A DNA stretch of 34,837 nt, from the NCBI GenBank assembly GCA_001723855.1, contig MCBC01000051.1, positions 1-34,837 of the forward strand. The letters run 5' to 3'. The notes beneath the pieces are model-generated. The model saw only the letters and a program-made list of their open reading frames with translations. It had not been told where the DNA came from and searched no databases. The DNA comes from Candidatus Altarchaeales archaeon WOR_SM1_86-2. Its GTDB lineage: Archaea > Altiarchaeota > Altiarchaeia > IMC4 > MCBC01. The position numbers and the translations under genes were made by a program. Shown here piece after piece: positions 1-8,638 of this stretch (positions are counted from its first letter, which is position 1; each line of letters begins with the position of its first letter).

Positions 1-2
1 AA

Positions 3-689
3 GGGTGGGGACAAATTGTCACCCCCCTTAAAATTGACACGCCTGGAGGACCTCAAAGAATTAATTGTGCAAACACTGAAAATGTATTCCGCATCATTCA
101 ATCCGTTCCTTCACCAAAAGCCGAGCCGTTCAAAAGATGGCTTGCAAGAGTTGGCTATGAGCGAATACAGGAAATAGAAAACCCTGAACTTGCGCAGGAG
201 AGGGCAAAAGAGTATTACGAACTTAAAGGTTATCCGAAGGAATGGATTGAGAAACGGCTCAGGGGGATTGCCGTTCGCCAGGAGTTAACGGACGAATGGG
301 ATCAAAGAGGTGTTGAAGAACAGATGGAATATGCGATCCTTACAAATGAGATTTCAAAGTCAACATTTGGGGTGCCAATCAAGAGACATAAGCAAATGAA
401 GGGACTTGACCCGAAATTCAAAAACCAGAATTTGAGGGACCACATGACTGATCTGGAGTTGATTTTCACAATGCTCGGCGAAGCATCAACCGCCGAAATA
501 ACAAAAACCAGAAATTCACAGGGGTTTGAAGAATGTATTGATTCATCAAAAGAAGGAGGGAAAATTGCAGGGAATGCAAGATGGGAACTGGAAAGAAAAA
601 CAGGAAAGAAAGTTGTAAGCAGTGAAAATTATTTAGAAATTACAGGTAAGGTTAAGAAATTAGAGAATAAGAAAAAACACAAGAGATGA
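3..689 (+). CDS. Bro-N family phage-antirepressor-like protein, 5' end outside window
   Basis: The reading frame is open from the window edge (codons begin at base 3), so the true start lies upstream; about 228 residues are visible. The N-terminal visible part has the Bro-N hallmark ENVFRIIQSVPSPKAEPFKRW, followed by YYELKGYPKEWIEKRLRGIA and LRDHMTDLELIFTMLGEAST. This pattern is typical of the BRO-N/antirepressor (KilAC-like) proteins found in phages, plasmids and archaeal chromosomes. The first ATG in frame is at 324, but starting there would discard the conserved domain. The C-terminus is Lys-rich and probably binds nucleic acid. Family members are thought to bind DNA and modulate host or phage transcription; the specific role here is unknown. 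It is probably a mobile-element remnant or cargo gene next to valS. Confidence 0.8.
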   Translation, partial: GWGQIVTPLKIDTPGGPQRINCANTENVFRIIQSVPSPKAEPFKRWLARVGYERIQEIENPELAQERAKEYYELKGYPKEWIEKRLRGIAVRQELTDEWDQRGVEEQMEYAILTNEISKSTFGVPIKRHKQMKGLDPKFKNQNLRDHMTDLELIFTMLGEASTAEITKTRNSQGFEECIDSSKEGGKIAGNARWELERKTGKKVVSSENYLEITGKVKKLENKKKHKR

Positions 690-755
690 ACATCAAATCA
701 TTGTCTAACCTTAAATTAAAAAACATAATTAAACAGGAAGGTGTTGGACGCGGCA

Positions 756-765
756 TTTATTATAT
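756..765 (+). promoter_or_regulatory. Possible TATA box for valS
   Basis: An A/T stretch (TTTATTATAT) lies about 55 nt before the valS ATG in the 128-nt gap after the Bro-N gene. This spacing would give a leader of roughly 25-30 nt. No Shine-Dalgarno motif is seen before the ATG, which is preceded by an A-rich run. Weak evidence from composition only. Confidence 0.3.
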
Positions 766-817
766 GTTAAGATGATGCGACGCAAAATTCCAAAATAATT
801 CCGAAATAAATATAAAA

Positions 818-3475
818 ATGTTACCAAAAACATACGAACCAAAGGAAATAGAAAAAAAGTGGAGGAAAATCTGGGAGGAGAAGCAAATATATAAGTTTGA
901 CGAGACATCGGATAAGCCGATATACAGCATTGATACTCCCCCTCCGTATGCGAGTGCGGACCACCTGCATGTCGGGCATGCGATGCACTACAGCCAGTTT
1001 GAGTTTATGGCCCGCTATTACCGGATGCTTGGTTATAATGTTTTCTTCCCGATCGGCTTTGATGACAACGGCCTGCCGACTGAAAGGTATGTTGAGAAAA
1101 AGTACGAGATCATGAAGGGGGATATGAGGATGAGCAAACAGGAGTTCAGGAAACTCTGTTTGAAGGAGGTGGAAAGAATTGAGGAAGAGAACATAAAGCC
1201 GCTGTTTGTCGAACTCGGCTTTTCATGCGACTGGGATCTGCTTTACAGGACTATTGATCCGTGGTGCCAGCGCGTGGCGCAGTTGTCATTTATTGATCTA
1301 TACAAAAAGGGACACGTTTATAGGAGCAATGAGCCGACTCTGTGGTGCACGCATCATCAAACCGCTCTTGCCCAGGCAGAGGTTGAGGATCTGGAAAGAG
1401 AGACGAAATTGAATTATATCTATTTCGATCTGGATGCGGAGGGTGATTTTTATTTTAATTTCAATAATGAAAAAGTAAAAAATAAGATCCTGATTGCAAC
1501 GACCCGCCCGGAGTTGCTTTGCTCTTGTGTCGGGATTTTTGTTCACCCCTATGATGAACGCTATAAGGGGTTGGTTGGAAAAAATGCAATAGTGCCATTA
1601 TTCGGGCATAAAGTTCCGATAATGGCGGATGAACTCGTGGAGAGGGAATTCGGAACAGGGATTGTTATGATCTGCACCTTTGGCGACACCGCAGACATTG
1701 AATGGTACAGAAAGCACAAACTGCCGTTGAGGATTTCCGTCAGGGAGGATGGGACATTAAATGAAGTGGCAGGGAAGTATGAAGGTTTAAGCGTTAAGGG
1801 AGCAAAGGAGAAAATAATTGATGATTTAAAGGAAAAGAAGATTTTGATTAACCAGGAATCCCTGACCCAGGTTGTGGGAGTCTGCTGGAGATGCGAGACG
1901 CCGGTTGAGTTCATAGTAACGGAGCAGTGGTTTATTAAGATCCTAAACATTAAAAATGAGTTGATTGAGCAGGGGAGGAAAATAAACTGGTATCCGGAAT
2001 TCTATAGAGTAAGGTACGAAAACTGGGTGGAAAATCTGAACTGGGACTGGTGCATATCGCGGCAGAGGTATTATGGAATCCCGATTCCTGTTTGGTATTG
2101 CAGGGGGTGCGGAAAGGTTATCCTGCCAAAAGAGGAGGACTTGCCCGTGGATCCAGAGATTGATTCCCCTGCAGGTAAGTGTTCGTGCAGCAGTTCAGGG
2201 TTTACCCCCGAGGAGGATGTCTTTGACACATGGATGACCTCTTCCATGACCCCGGAAATAGCATGCGGATGGAAGGAGGATGATGCCAAATTCAGGAGGA
2301 TATTCCCGATGTCGATGAGGCCGCAGGCGCACGACATCATAAGAACATGGGCATTCTATACCATCCTTAAGGCTTATCTGCACGAGGATGATGTTCCCTG
2401 GAGGGATGTGATGATGTCGGGGCACGGCCTGGATTCTAAGGGGAAGAAGATGTCAAAGTCCAAGGGAAATGTTGTTCTGCCCCACAGGATGGTTGGGCAG
2501 TACAGTGCTGACGCCCTAAGGTACTGGGCCGCTTCCGTGACCCTTGGAGATGACCTGCCGTTCCAGGAAAAAGACATAAAAACAGGGCATTTAATGCTGA
2601 ATAAACTCTGGAACGCATCGAGGTTCGTTGAGATGCATTCAAAAGATGCTCCAAAAGAAAAGCAGGAGTTGAGATCGGTAGATAGGTGGATTTTAACACG
2701 GCTTTCAGAGGTTATTTCTCAATACCATGAGCATTTTAGGGTTTACAGGATAACGAAGGCGAAAAAGGTTGTTGCGCAGTTCTTTAAACACGATTTTTGT
2801 GATTTTTATCTTGAGTTGATTAAGTACAGGTTATATGGAGATGACGAGGAAAGCAAGAGGGCGGCACAATATACGGCGTGTACATCTTTATCGGGAATTC
2901 TGAAGTTGTTTGCACCTTTTGCACCTTTCATAACGGAAGAAATTCATCATTCGTTGTTTAAGAATGAAGATGAGAGTATTCATCTCTGCAAGTTCCCGGA
3001 GCCGATCATGAAGGATGCTGAATCAGTGAAACTCGGCGAACTGGCGAAAAATATAATCTATGAGATAAGGAAATGGAAGTCCGATAATGGGATGGCATTG
3101 AATGCGAAATTAGATGTAGTTAGAATTTATACGGAAAACAATATAGGTGCTGTTGTGGATGATATCTCAGGGGCAATGAATATAAGCAGATTGGATGTAA
3201 TGGCAGGAAAACCAGAAGTTGAGGAGAAAATTGTTAATGTAACCCCAAACTTCGGATTGATCGGACCCGAATTTGGTAAAGATACAAACAAAGCGGTGTT
3301 GATGATTAAAGATCCAAAAATTGCAGATGAGATTGAGAGAAAAGGTATAGTTAAGCGGGACGGCTTCACATTGAAGAGGGAATACATTTTTAAACTCGAA
3401 AAAGAGATTCTATCCAAAGGTGAGAGAGTGGATATTGTGGAAAATCCGGAGTTTACACTCGAGATCGAGATTTAA
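818..3475 (+). CDS. valS: Valyl-tRNA synthetase
   Basis: Charges tRNA-Val with valine in the cytoplasm. The 885-residue protein starts MLPKTYEPKEIEKKW as in archaeal ValRS. The class I HIGH signature is HVGH (residues 51-54, after PPYASADHL) and the KMSKS loop is intact (residues 544-548, GKKMSKSKGN). Between them lies the editing (CP1) domain with ATTRPELL, and zinc-binding-like Cys clusters (CWRCETP; CRGCG and CSCSSS). The C-terminal anticodon-binding domain follows. The ATG at 818 is the first in frame and matches the family N-terminus. The length is usual for the archaeal enzyme. It is transcribed alone; the next gene is convergent. Confidence 0.97.
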   Translation: MLPKTYEPKEIEKKWRKIWEEKQIYKFDETSDKPIYSIDTPPPYASADHLHVGHAMHYSQFEFMARYYRMLGYNVFFPIGFDDNGLPTERYVEKKYEIMKGDMRMSKQEFRKLCLKEVERIEEENIKPLFVELGFSCDWDLLYRTIDPWCQRVAQLSFIDLYKKGHVYRSNEPTLWCTHHQTALAQAEVEDLERETKLNYIYFDLDAEGDFYFNFNNEKVKNKILIATTRPELLCSCVGIFVHPYDERYKGLVGKNAIVPLFGHKVPIMADELVEREFGTGIVMICTFGDTADIEWYRKHKLPLRISVREDGTLNEVAGKYEGLSVKGAKEKIIDDLKEKKILINQESLTQVVGVCWRCETPVEFIVTEQWFIKILNIKNELIEQGRKINWYPEFYRVRYENWVENLNWDWCISRQRYYGIPIPVWYCRGCGKVILPKEEDLPVDPEIDSPAGKCSCSSSGFTPEEDVFDTWMTSSMTPEIACGWKEDDAKFRRIFPMSMRPQAHDIIRTWAFYTILKAYLHEDDVPWRDVMMSGHGLDSKGKKMSKSKGNVVLPHRMVGQYSADALRYWAASVTLGDDLPFQEKDIKTGHLMLNKLWNASRFVEMHSKDAPKEKQELRSVDRWILTRLSEVISQYHEHFRVYRITKAKKVVAQFFKHDFCDFYLELIKYRLYGDDEESKRAAQYTACTSLSGILKLFAPFAPFITEEIHHSLFKNEDESIHLCKFPEPIMKDAESVKLGELAKNIIYEIRKWKSDNGMALNAKLDVVRIYTENNIGAVVDDISGAMNISRLDVMAGKPEVEEKIVNVTPNFGLIGPEFGKDTNKAVLMIKDPKIADEIERKGIVKRDGFTLKREYIFKLEKEILSKGERVDIVENPEFTLEIEI

Positions 3476-3513
3476 ATTGAAAAAAGGAATTTCAGAGGGG
3501 GAAATTTTAAATC

Positions 3514-4278
3514 TTATTGTATCAATCCGGAGTGATAAAGCATAAATAGTCCAATAATAACCAGGATGATTGAGAAAATAAGCCGGAATCTGTAAATATC
3601 TCTTATCTTGTTATTGATCCATGGCCCTATCTGACCGCCAATCAAAACACCCGGGATAGTGAACATAACAACTTCCCACAAAATGTATGCATTTCCAACA
3701 TGCAAGATTGATGCCGCAATAACTGTCATCATTATAACTGGCACGATACTTGCTGCAGCATGTTTTGGGTCCATCCGCAATCTTTTCTGAAGATATGCTC
3801 CAGATAACTCGCCTTGTCCTGCTGAAAGTAAACCTGTTAATGCACCGCCGATGAACGGCACAGGCAGGTGTGGATATACCTCACTGTTTTCTAATTCCTT
3901 TCTATTTCCAACATCTCTTTTCATGTAAGAATAAATAAGGACAACTGCAAGTAAAATAATAAATATTCCAAAAATAAATTTTAGAAGCGAAGTGTCTGTT
4001 GAAAATGACAGGTATGATCCAATTAAGGCACCTAGAACCGCAGCAGCCGCAAATAAAAATGTAATGTTGTGTCTTATCATCTTCTGCCTTGCATACCTGT
4101 AGGTTGCCGACGACATCCCGAATACCTGTGTGAGCAGCGCGGTGCCCATCACATAATGGATATCCAATCCCAGGAGTGTTAGAATCGGGGTAAAGAATAC
4201 CCCTCCACAAACACCAAAACATGTTGCAACTGCCGCAACACCAATTGCAATAAAAAACATGAACCAGTATTCAAACAT
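3514..4278 (-). CDS. TauE/SafE family membrane transporter
   Basis: A 254-residue polytopic membrane protein with about 7-8 hydrophobic segments. It begins FEYWFMFFIAIGVAAVATCFGVCGGVFFTP, the Gly-rich first repeat of the TauE/SafE (DUF81) family, and repeats the family motif around LTGLLSAGQGELSGAYLQ. Family members are proposed to export sulfite, sulfoacetate or other organosulfonates, but the substrate cannot be read from sequence. It is convergent with valS (38-nt gap) and divergent from the helical-repeat gene. The ATG at 4278 directly precedes the first TM segment. Confidence 0.85.
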   Translation of the reverse strand: MFEYWFMFFIAIGVAAVATCFGVCGGVFFTPILTLLGLDIHYVMGTALLTQVFGMSSATYRYARQKMIRHNITFLFAAAAVLGALIGSYLSFSTDTSLLKFIFGIFIILLAVVLIYSYMKRDVGNRKELENSEVYPHLPVPFIGGALTGLLSAGQGELSGAYLQKRLRMDPKHAAASIVPVIMMTVIAASILHVGNAYILWEVVMFTIPGVLIGGQIGPWINNKIRDIYRFRLIFSIILVIIGLFMLYHSGLIQ

Positions 4279-4347
4279 TTTACTATATAATATTGTACAA
4301 AAAAGTATTATTAAGTTAATATTTTGTAATAAAATTTGGACAATAAT

Positions 4348-5550
4348 ATGGATCTTGAAGAATTAAAAGCAGAGATAGAAACGGAAGATGATGTGGGAAA
4401 AATCAGTGAGTGCATTGGACGGCTTGTTAAAGACGGTATTGGAGGTGGTGGACAAGGTTCAACGCTCTATCTTTTAGGTATAAAATATGCAGAGGAGTTG
4501 GTTAAGAGTTTGGATTTGGAAAAATTAAAGGATAAAATAGAGGCCGAGGAGGATATTGGGAAAATCGGTAAATGCATTATGAAGGTCGCTCTGGCAAGAG
4601 ATCAGGGATTTGCGGTGAGTGTTTGGAGACATGTTGGTGTTGCGGAGAAGTTACTCAAGAGTTTGGATTTGGAAAAATTAAAGGATAAAATAGAGGCCGA
4701 GGAGGATATTGGGAAAATTAGAGTGTGTATTGTTGGAATTGATTGTGGAAGTGTGGAGATTGCAGAAAAGTTACTCAAGAGTTTGGATTTTGAGATACTA
4801 AAGGATAAAATAGAGGCCGAGGAGAACATTGAAAAGATCACTGGATTTGTTGGAGAGATCGCCGTGAGAAGCGAAGAAATTGCAGAGAAGTTGGTTCCTG
4901 TCATGATGAAGAAAATAGAGGCGGAAGAAGATATAGAAAAAATCAGTAAGTGGTTTAGGGGAGTCTGTGGTGTTAAGTGGACCAGGTGGGCAAGTAAAAA
5001 AATCGCAGAGAAGTTATCCAAGGCTTTAGATATAGAAACACCTATGACTCCTTGGGACGCCCATAATGGTGTATTCTCATATCAGAAATTAAAGGATAAG
5101 ATAAATGCCGAGGAAGATATTTATAAAATATGGAAGTTTATCTTAGCGATCATGGGCATCGTCCAAAAAAATACTGAAGAGGACACTGGAACAGTTGGCA
5201 GGTGTTGTATTTATAGTACTGACGAGTGGTGTAAAGAACTCGCAGAGAAGTTAATTCCAACTGTTAAGAATAAAATAGAATCAGAAGAAGATGCTGGAAA
5301 AATTGGGGGGTGTATTAAAAGCATTGAGGATGTGATGTGGTTAGATATTTTTTTGTTGGTAAGTGGCAGCGTATCAAAACTCGTAAACCAACTTGACCCA
5401 GATAAAGCAAAAACCCCTGAAGTTAGAGAGAAAATAATTGAATTGAAAAAAAGAACTTCAGAATTAAACCGCTCCCGCAATACTCATAACATCCGACAGC
5501 ACAGCAGACGAGGTTTCCTTCGCTCCCGCTCCCCTCCCGATCAAGGTTAG
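4348..5550 (+). CDS. Tandem helical-repeat protein (HEAT-like), function unknown
   Basis: About 400 residues, nearly all made of a degenerate 40-60-residue repeat with the core AEKLLKSLDLEKLKDKIEAE followed by EDIGKI and a short variable helix; at least seven copies can be counted. The pattern (paired amphipathic helices, Leu/Ile periodicity, no signal peptide or TM) suggests a soluble alpha-solenoid used as a protein-binding scaffold. I chose ATG 4348; a TTG at 4336 is the only earlier in-frame option. The last 29 residues (Arg/Ser/Pro-rich) are encoded antisense to the 3' end of hom and do not look like the rest, suggesting the original stop codon was lost. No function assigned. Confidence 0.7.
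   Translation: MDLEELKAEIETEDDVGKISECIGRLVKDGIGGGGQGSTLYLLGIKYAEELVKSLDLEKLKDKIEAEEDIGKIGKCIMKVALARDQGFAVSVWRHVGVAEKLLKSLDLEKLKDKIEAEEDIGKIRVCIVGIDCGSVEIAEKLLKSLDFEILKDKIEAEENIEKITGFVGEIAVRSEEIAEKLVPVMMKKIEAEEDIEKISKWFRGVCGVKWTRWASKKIAEKLSKALDIETPMTPWDAHNGVFSYQKLKDKINAEEDIYKIWKFILAIMGIVQKNTEEDTGTVGRCCIYSTDEWCKELAEKLIPTVKNKIESEEDAGKIGGCIKSIEDVMWLDIFLLVSGSVSKLVNQLDPDKAKTPEVREKIIELKKRTSELNRSRNTHNIRQHSRRGFLRSRSPPDQG
4504..4718 (+). repeat. Two identical 62-bp direct repeats within the helical-repeat gene
   Basis: Bases 4504-4565 and 4657-4718 are identical by eye (each begins AAGAGTTTGGATTTGG), 153 bp apart, that is 51 codons. A third, diverged copy starts at 4777. Identity at DNA level points to recent duplication or gene conversion of repeat units. 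Confidence 0.85.
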
Positions 5551-6459
5551 GTCCCCGGCTACATCGGTATGCAGCATCACGGCATTCAACGACCCCGAGA
5601 TATTCAGCGGATGATTTGCTGGAACAAGTCGGGGGGATACATCCAGGCGGTCAACATCCCCGATCAACTTTATCGCATAGCCGTGGTTTTTCGCCAATTC
5701 CAGAGCATCGGGAGTTATATCCTCTATGCCCTTTACCTTTACATCCTTGAATGAAACAGACTTATTCATCAACGAATTCGCTAGGATCACAACCTTTGAA
5801 GCGGTATCAAAGCCGTTTATGTCATAACTCGGGTCAGACTCCGCGTACCCCAACTCCTGGGCTTCCTTTAATGCCACATCAAACTCCACCCCCTCAAGGG
5901 TCATTTTTGTTAATATATAGTTGGTCGTGCCGTTCAATATGCCGTAAATCGAGAGTATGCGGTCTGCCTGGAGCAAACTTTTGAGGTTGATTATGGGAAT
6001 TGCCCCTCCAACCGCCGCTTCATACATTAACTGCAAATTATTTTTCTTTGCCAGCGCATGCAGTTCATTGAATGCTATCGCAAGAGGTGCTTTATTTGAG
6101 GTCACGACATGTTTTTCATTCTTCAAAGCGGTTTTTATATGCTTTAATCCAGGCTCTCCGGTTTCTATATTACCGGGGGTGAGTTCAATGGCGATATCGG
6201 CATCCAGGGATTTCAATACGTCTATGGTGCTCGTATTCTGCCAATCATCATGCTGATCCAGTTCATTGTTTGCTAAATTCAGTGTTTTTTTTAAGTTAAT
6301 GCCGTCGCTGTTAACGATACTCCCGTTTATCTCGCAGATCGCAGAAACCTTTAGATTGACACCGGTTTCTTTAAAATACTTTCGCTTTTCCATAAGGGTT
6401 TCCGCAACTCCCCTGCCGATAACCCCGAAGCCGATAATGATTAACTTCACTTCCTTCAT
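5464..6459 (-). CDS. hom: Homoserine dehydrogenase
   Basis: Reduces aspartate semialdehyde to homoserine with NAD(P)H, the branch point to threonine and methionine. The 331-residue protein has an N-terminal Rossmann motif GFGVIGRG (residues 10-17). It also has the catalytic-domain signatures GILNGTTNYILTKM and ELGYAESDPSYDINGFDTAS, which carry the homoserine-binding Asp and Lys region. The short form lacks a C-terminal ACT domain, as is usual in archaea. The ATG start gives KLIIIGFGVIG directly. Its 3' end overlaps the convergent repeat-protein frame by 87 nt; because the hom C-terminus looks normal, the intrusion is from the other gene. Confidence 0.95.
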   Translation of the reverse strand: MKEVKLIIIGFGVIGRGVAETLMEKRKYFKETGVNLKVSAICEINGSIVNSDGINLKKTLNLANNELDQHDDWQNTSTIDVLKSLDADIAIELTPGNIETGEPGLKHIKTALKNEKHVVTSNKAPLAIAFNELHALAKKNNLQLMYEAAVGGAIPIINLKSLLQADRILSIYGILNGTTNYILTKMTLEGVEFDVALKEAQELGYAESDPSYDINGFDTASKVVILANSLMNKSVSFKDVKVKGIEDITPDALELAKNHGYAIKLIGDVDRLDVSPRLVPANHPLNISGSLNAVMLHTDVAGDLTLIGRGAGAKETSSAVLSDVMSIAGAV

Positions 6460-6517
6460 GATATTTATTATTCCCTGAAAGAAAATAAAAGAAAAATTAT
6501 TTAAATGCTGCGTATTC

Positions 6518-7012
6518 CTACTTTTCAGTGATCATTGGAACTCCAACAAGTTTTATCAAATCTTCCTCCTTCGTTAAGACAGGATAAGAAGGAACATTCA
6601 CCACGTTGTCCCCCACCGCAACGTGACCGTGGGTAACGAATTGTCGTGCCTGTTTAATCGTATTTGCCAAACCCTTCCTATAGACCATCGTTTGAAGCCT
6701 GCGCTCCAATAGATCGTTTACCTTGAGGGACAGAACATCCTCTAAAACATCTGAATCAAGCAAGCCCATCTGATTCAATTTCGTCATCAGTTCACGTTCT
6801 CTTTTCTTACTATAAACATCCTCTCTATCTGAACCCAATAACTCTCTGGCACGGGTTCTAAATCTTCCAACTGTGGCCTTTGCTTTCCATATCTCTGATT
6901 TATTCTTTAAGCCGTACTCATTCTGCAGTTTATTCTCCTCCCCTATTCTTTCACCCGTCCAGGGATGTTTTGGACGAGAGTACATCCTCCTTTGCTTTCT
7001 TGGATCTCCCAT
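6518..7012 (-). CDS. rps4: 30S ribosomal protein uS4
   Basis: Primary 16S rRNA-binding protein of the small subunit. The 164-residue protein begins [20 protein letters not shown], the typical archaeal S4 N-terminus, and contains an S4 RNA-binding domain at the C-terminal half ([20 protein letters not shown], then [14 protein letters not shown]). Length and motifs are normal for archaea. Its setting is unusual: in many archaea rps4 sits between rps13 and rps11 near an RNA polymerase subunit gene, while here it stands alone between hom and the divergent nadM. Confidence 0.95.
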   Translation of the reverse strand: MGDPRKQRRMYSRPKHPWTGERIGEENKLQNEYGLKNKSEIWKAKATVGRFRTRARELLGSDREDVYSKKRERELMTKLNQMGLLDSDVLEDVLSLKVNDLLERRLQTMVYRKGLANTIKQARQFVTHGHVAVGDNVVNVPSYPVLTKEEDLIKLVGVPMITEK

Positions 7013-7065
7013 CTTTAAAGTTAATTTAATATTCTATTATCTTATTATAAATAAAAATTAAAAAA

Positions 7066-7575
7066 ATGGATAAAGTCAGAGCATTATTCATGGGCAGATT
7101 TCAGCCGTTCCATCTTGGGCATCTAAAGGTGATTGAAAATATCGCGGCACAGGAGGAGGCGGATGGAATTGTTATCGGGATAGGAAGTGCATTGGACAGC
7201 CATACACCCGAAAATCCATTCACCGCCGGAGAAAGGATCATGATGATAAATAACTCCATAACAAATATAGATACACCAATGTATTTAATCGCGATCCCCG
7301 ATATTTATAATAATGCCGTTTGGGTACCGCACGTTATATCCCTGGCCCCGAAATTCCAGATTATTTACTCAGGAAACAAACTGGTTAGGAGATTATTCGA
7401 GGAACACGGAATAGATGTCAGAGAGCATGCATACTATAATCAAAACATGTACTCCGGGACGGAGATAAGGAAAAGAATCGTGGAAGGAAAAGAATGGGAG
7501 GATCTGGTGCCGGAGGGCGTGGTGGAAGTGATTAATTCTATAGGCGGTGTCGAAAGGATCAGGGAGCTGGCATAG
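7066..7575 (+). CDS. nadM: Nicotinamide-nucleotide adenylyltransferase
   Basis: Forms NAD from NMN and ATP. The 169-residue length fits archaeal NadM. The nucleotidyltransferase motif is MGRFQPFHLGHL (catalytic HxGH at residues 16-19) and the second signature is YSGTEIRKRI near residue 126, which supplies ATP phosphate contacts. GxGSALDSHTPENPFTAGER matches the family's conserved central stretch. The ATG lies 53 nt from the divergent rps4 start in an A/T-rich gap that must hold both promoters. Its stop codon directly abuts that of the convergent sugar-nucleotidyltransferase gene. Confidence 0.95.
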   Translation: MDKVRALFMGRFQPFHLGHLKVIENIAAQEEADGIVIGIGSALDSHTPENPFTAGERIMMINNSITNIDTPMYLIAIPDIYNNAVWVPHVISLAPKFQIIYSGNKLVRRLFEEHGIDVREHAYYNQNMYSGTEIRKRIVEGKEWEDLVPEGVVEVINSIGGVERIRELA

Positions 7576-8589
7576 TTATTCTAAATTGATTTCAGTATTC
7601 TCCCCAACAATTATTTTATGCAGTTTGCCGCAGACTTTTGTATATGAGCCTATCAGGCTGTCCATGAGCAGGATGTTTTTCAATTCACTTTTAATCCCTA
7701 TTATTGAGTCCATTATTATTGAATTTTCAATCCTGGAGTCTTCACCTATCGAAACATTTGGGCCTATGATGGAATTCTCCACCTTACAATTTTTCTCGAT
7801 TATCACCGGATCGATTATTTCAGAATTTTTAATCTTTCCTTCCAATCTTGATTCCATACCGGATAATAAAACCTTGTTTATCTCCAGCAGTGAATCCGGT
7901 CGGCCGCAATCATACCAATCAGAAACTCTAAAGGAGAGTAATTTTTTCCCCCTATCGACCATTCTCTGCAACGCGTCCGTTAATTGATACTCCCCCCCAT
8001 TCCCTGATTTTTCACTTGTTATCTCACCCAAACAATCATACAGCAGCGGAGCATCTTCAATGATGTAGACACCTGCGATAGCCAGATTGGATGTCGGATG
8101 AGCAGGCTTTTCAACCAATCTGTTTATATATCCATCCTCCAATTCCACGATACCATAGCGCCGGGGATCGTCAACTTCTTTGACTGCTATGGAGCCAGAG
8201 ATATCGGGATGGGATTTTATACTCTGTTCATGCAGAGCTAACATCTTGGCATAGTTGTCGGCGAATATCATGTCCCCAAGGACGATCATAACAGGGCGGT
8301 CCCCGACAGCGTCTTTTGTGATATAAACAGCGTGGCCTAAACCCTTTTGCTCTGCTTGATCTACAAACTTTATCTTAAATTTGTCCGCATACCCGCGTTC
8401 AACATAATCCATCACCGCATTCTTCTTATAACCCACCACCACCACGATTTCATCCACGCAGTTAACCAGCCTGTCCAGGATATGCCCGATTATCGGTTTT
8501 CCGGCAACATGTAAAATCGGTTTCGGAACCGTGTGGGTCAGGGGCTTCAATCGTGTACCTGCGCCCGCTGCAGGAATTACTGCGATCAT
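7576..8589 (-). CDS. Sugar-1-phosphate nucleotidyltransferase with left-handed beta-helix tail
   Basis: Transfers a nucleotidyl group from an NTP to a sugar-1-phosphate, making an activated sugar for surface glycans or glycoproteins. The N-terminal domain starts IPAAGAGTRLKPLTHTVPKP, the pyrophosphorylase signature with Mg/NTP-binding Gly loop and Lys. MIVLGDMIFAD is the metal-binding segment. From about residue 255 the protein shows hexapeptide repeats (IENSIIMDSIIGI) typical of a left-handed beta-helix. Archaeal homologs include glucose-1-phosphate thymidylyltransferases and UDP-GlcNAc pyrophosphorylases; the exact substrate is not decidable here. 337 residues; the ATG at 8589 gives the canonical N-terminus. 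Confidence 0.9.
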   Translation of the reverse strand: MIAVIPAAGAGTRLKPLTHTVPKPILHVAGKPIIGHILDRLVNCVDEIVVVVGYKKNAVMDYVERGYADKFKIKFVDQAEQKGLGHAVYITKDAVGDRPVMIVLGDMIFADNYAKMLALHEQSIKSHPDISGSIAVKEVDDPRRYGIVELEDGYINRLVEKPAHPTSNLAIAGVYIIEDAPLLYDCLGEITSEKSGNGGEYQLTDALQRMVDRGKKLLSFRVSDWYDCGRPDSLLEINKVLLSGMESRLEGKIKNSEIIDPVIIEKNCKVENSIIGPNVSIGEDSRIENSIIMDSIIGIKSELKNILLMDSLIGSYTKVCGKLHKIIVGENTEINLE

Positions 8590-8638
8590 CTTTGTTTTTT
8601 ATTTTTTAACTTAATAATATTAAAAGTATAGTTTAAAA

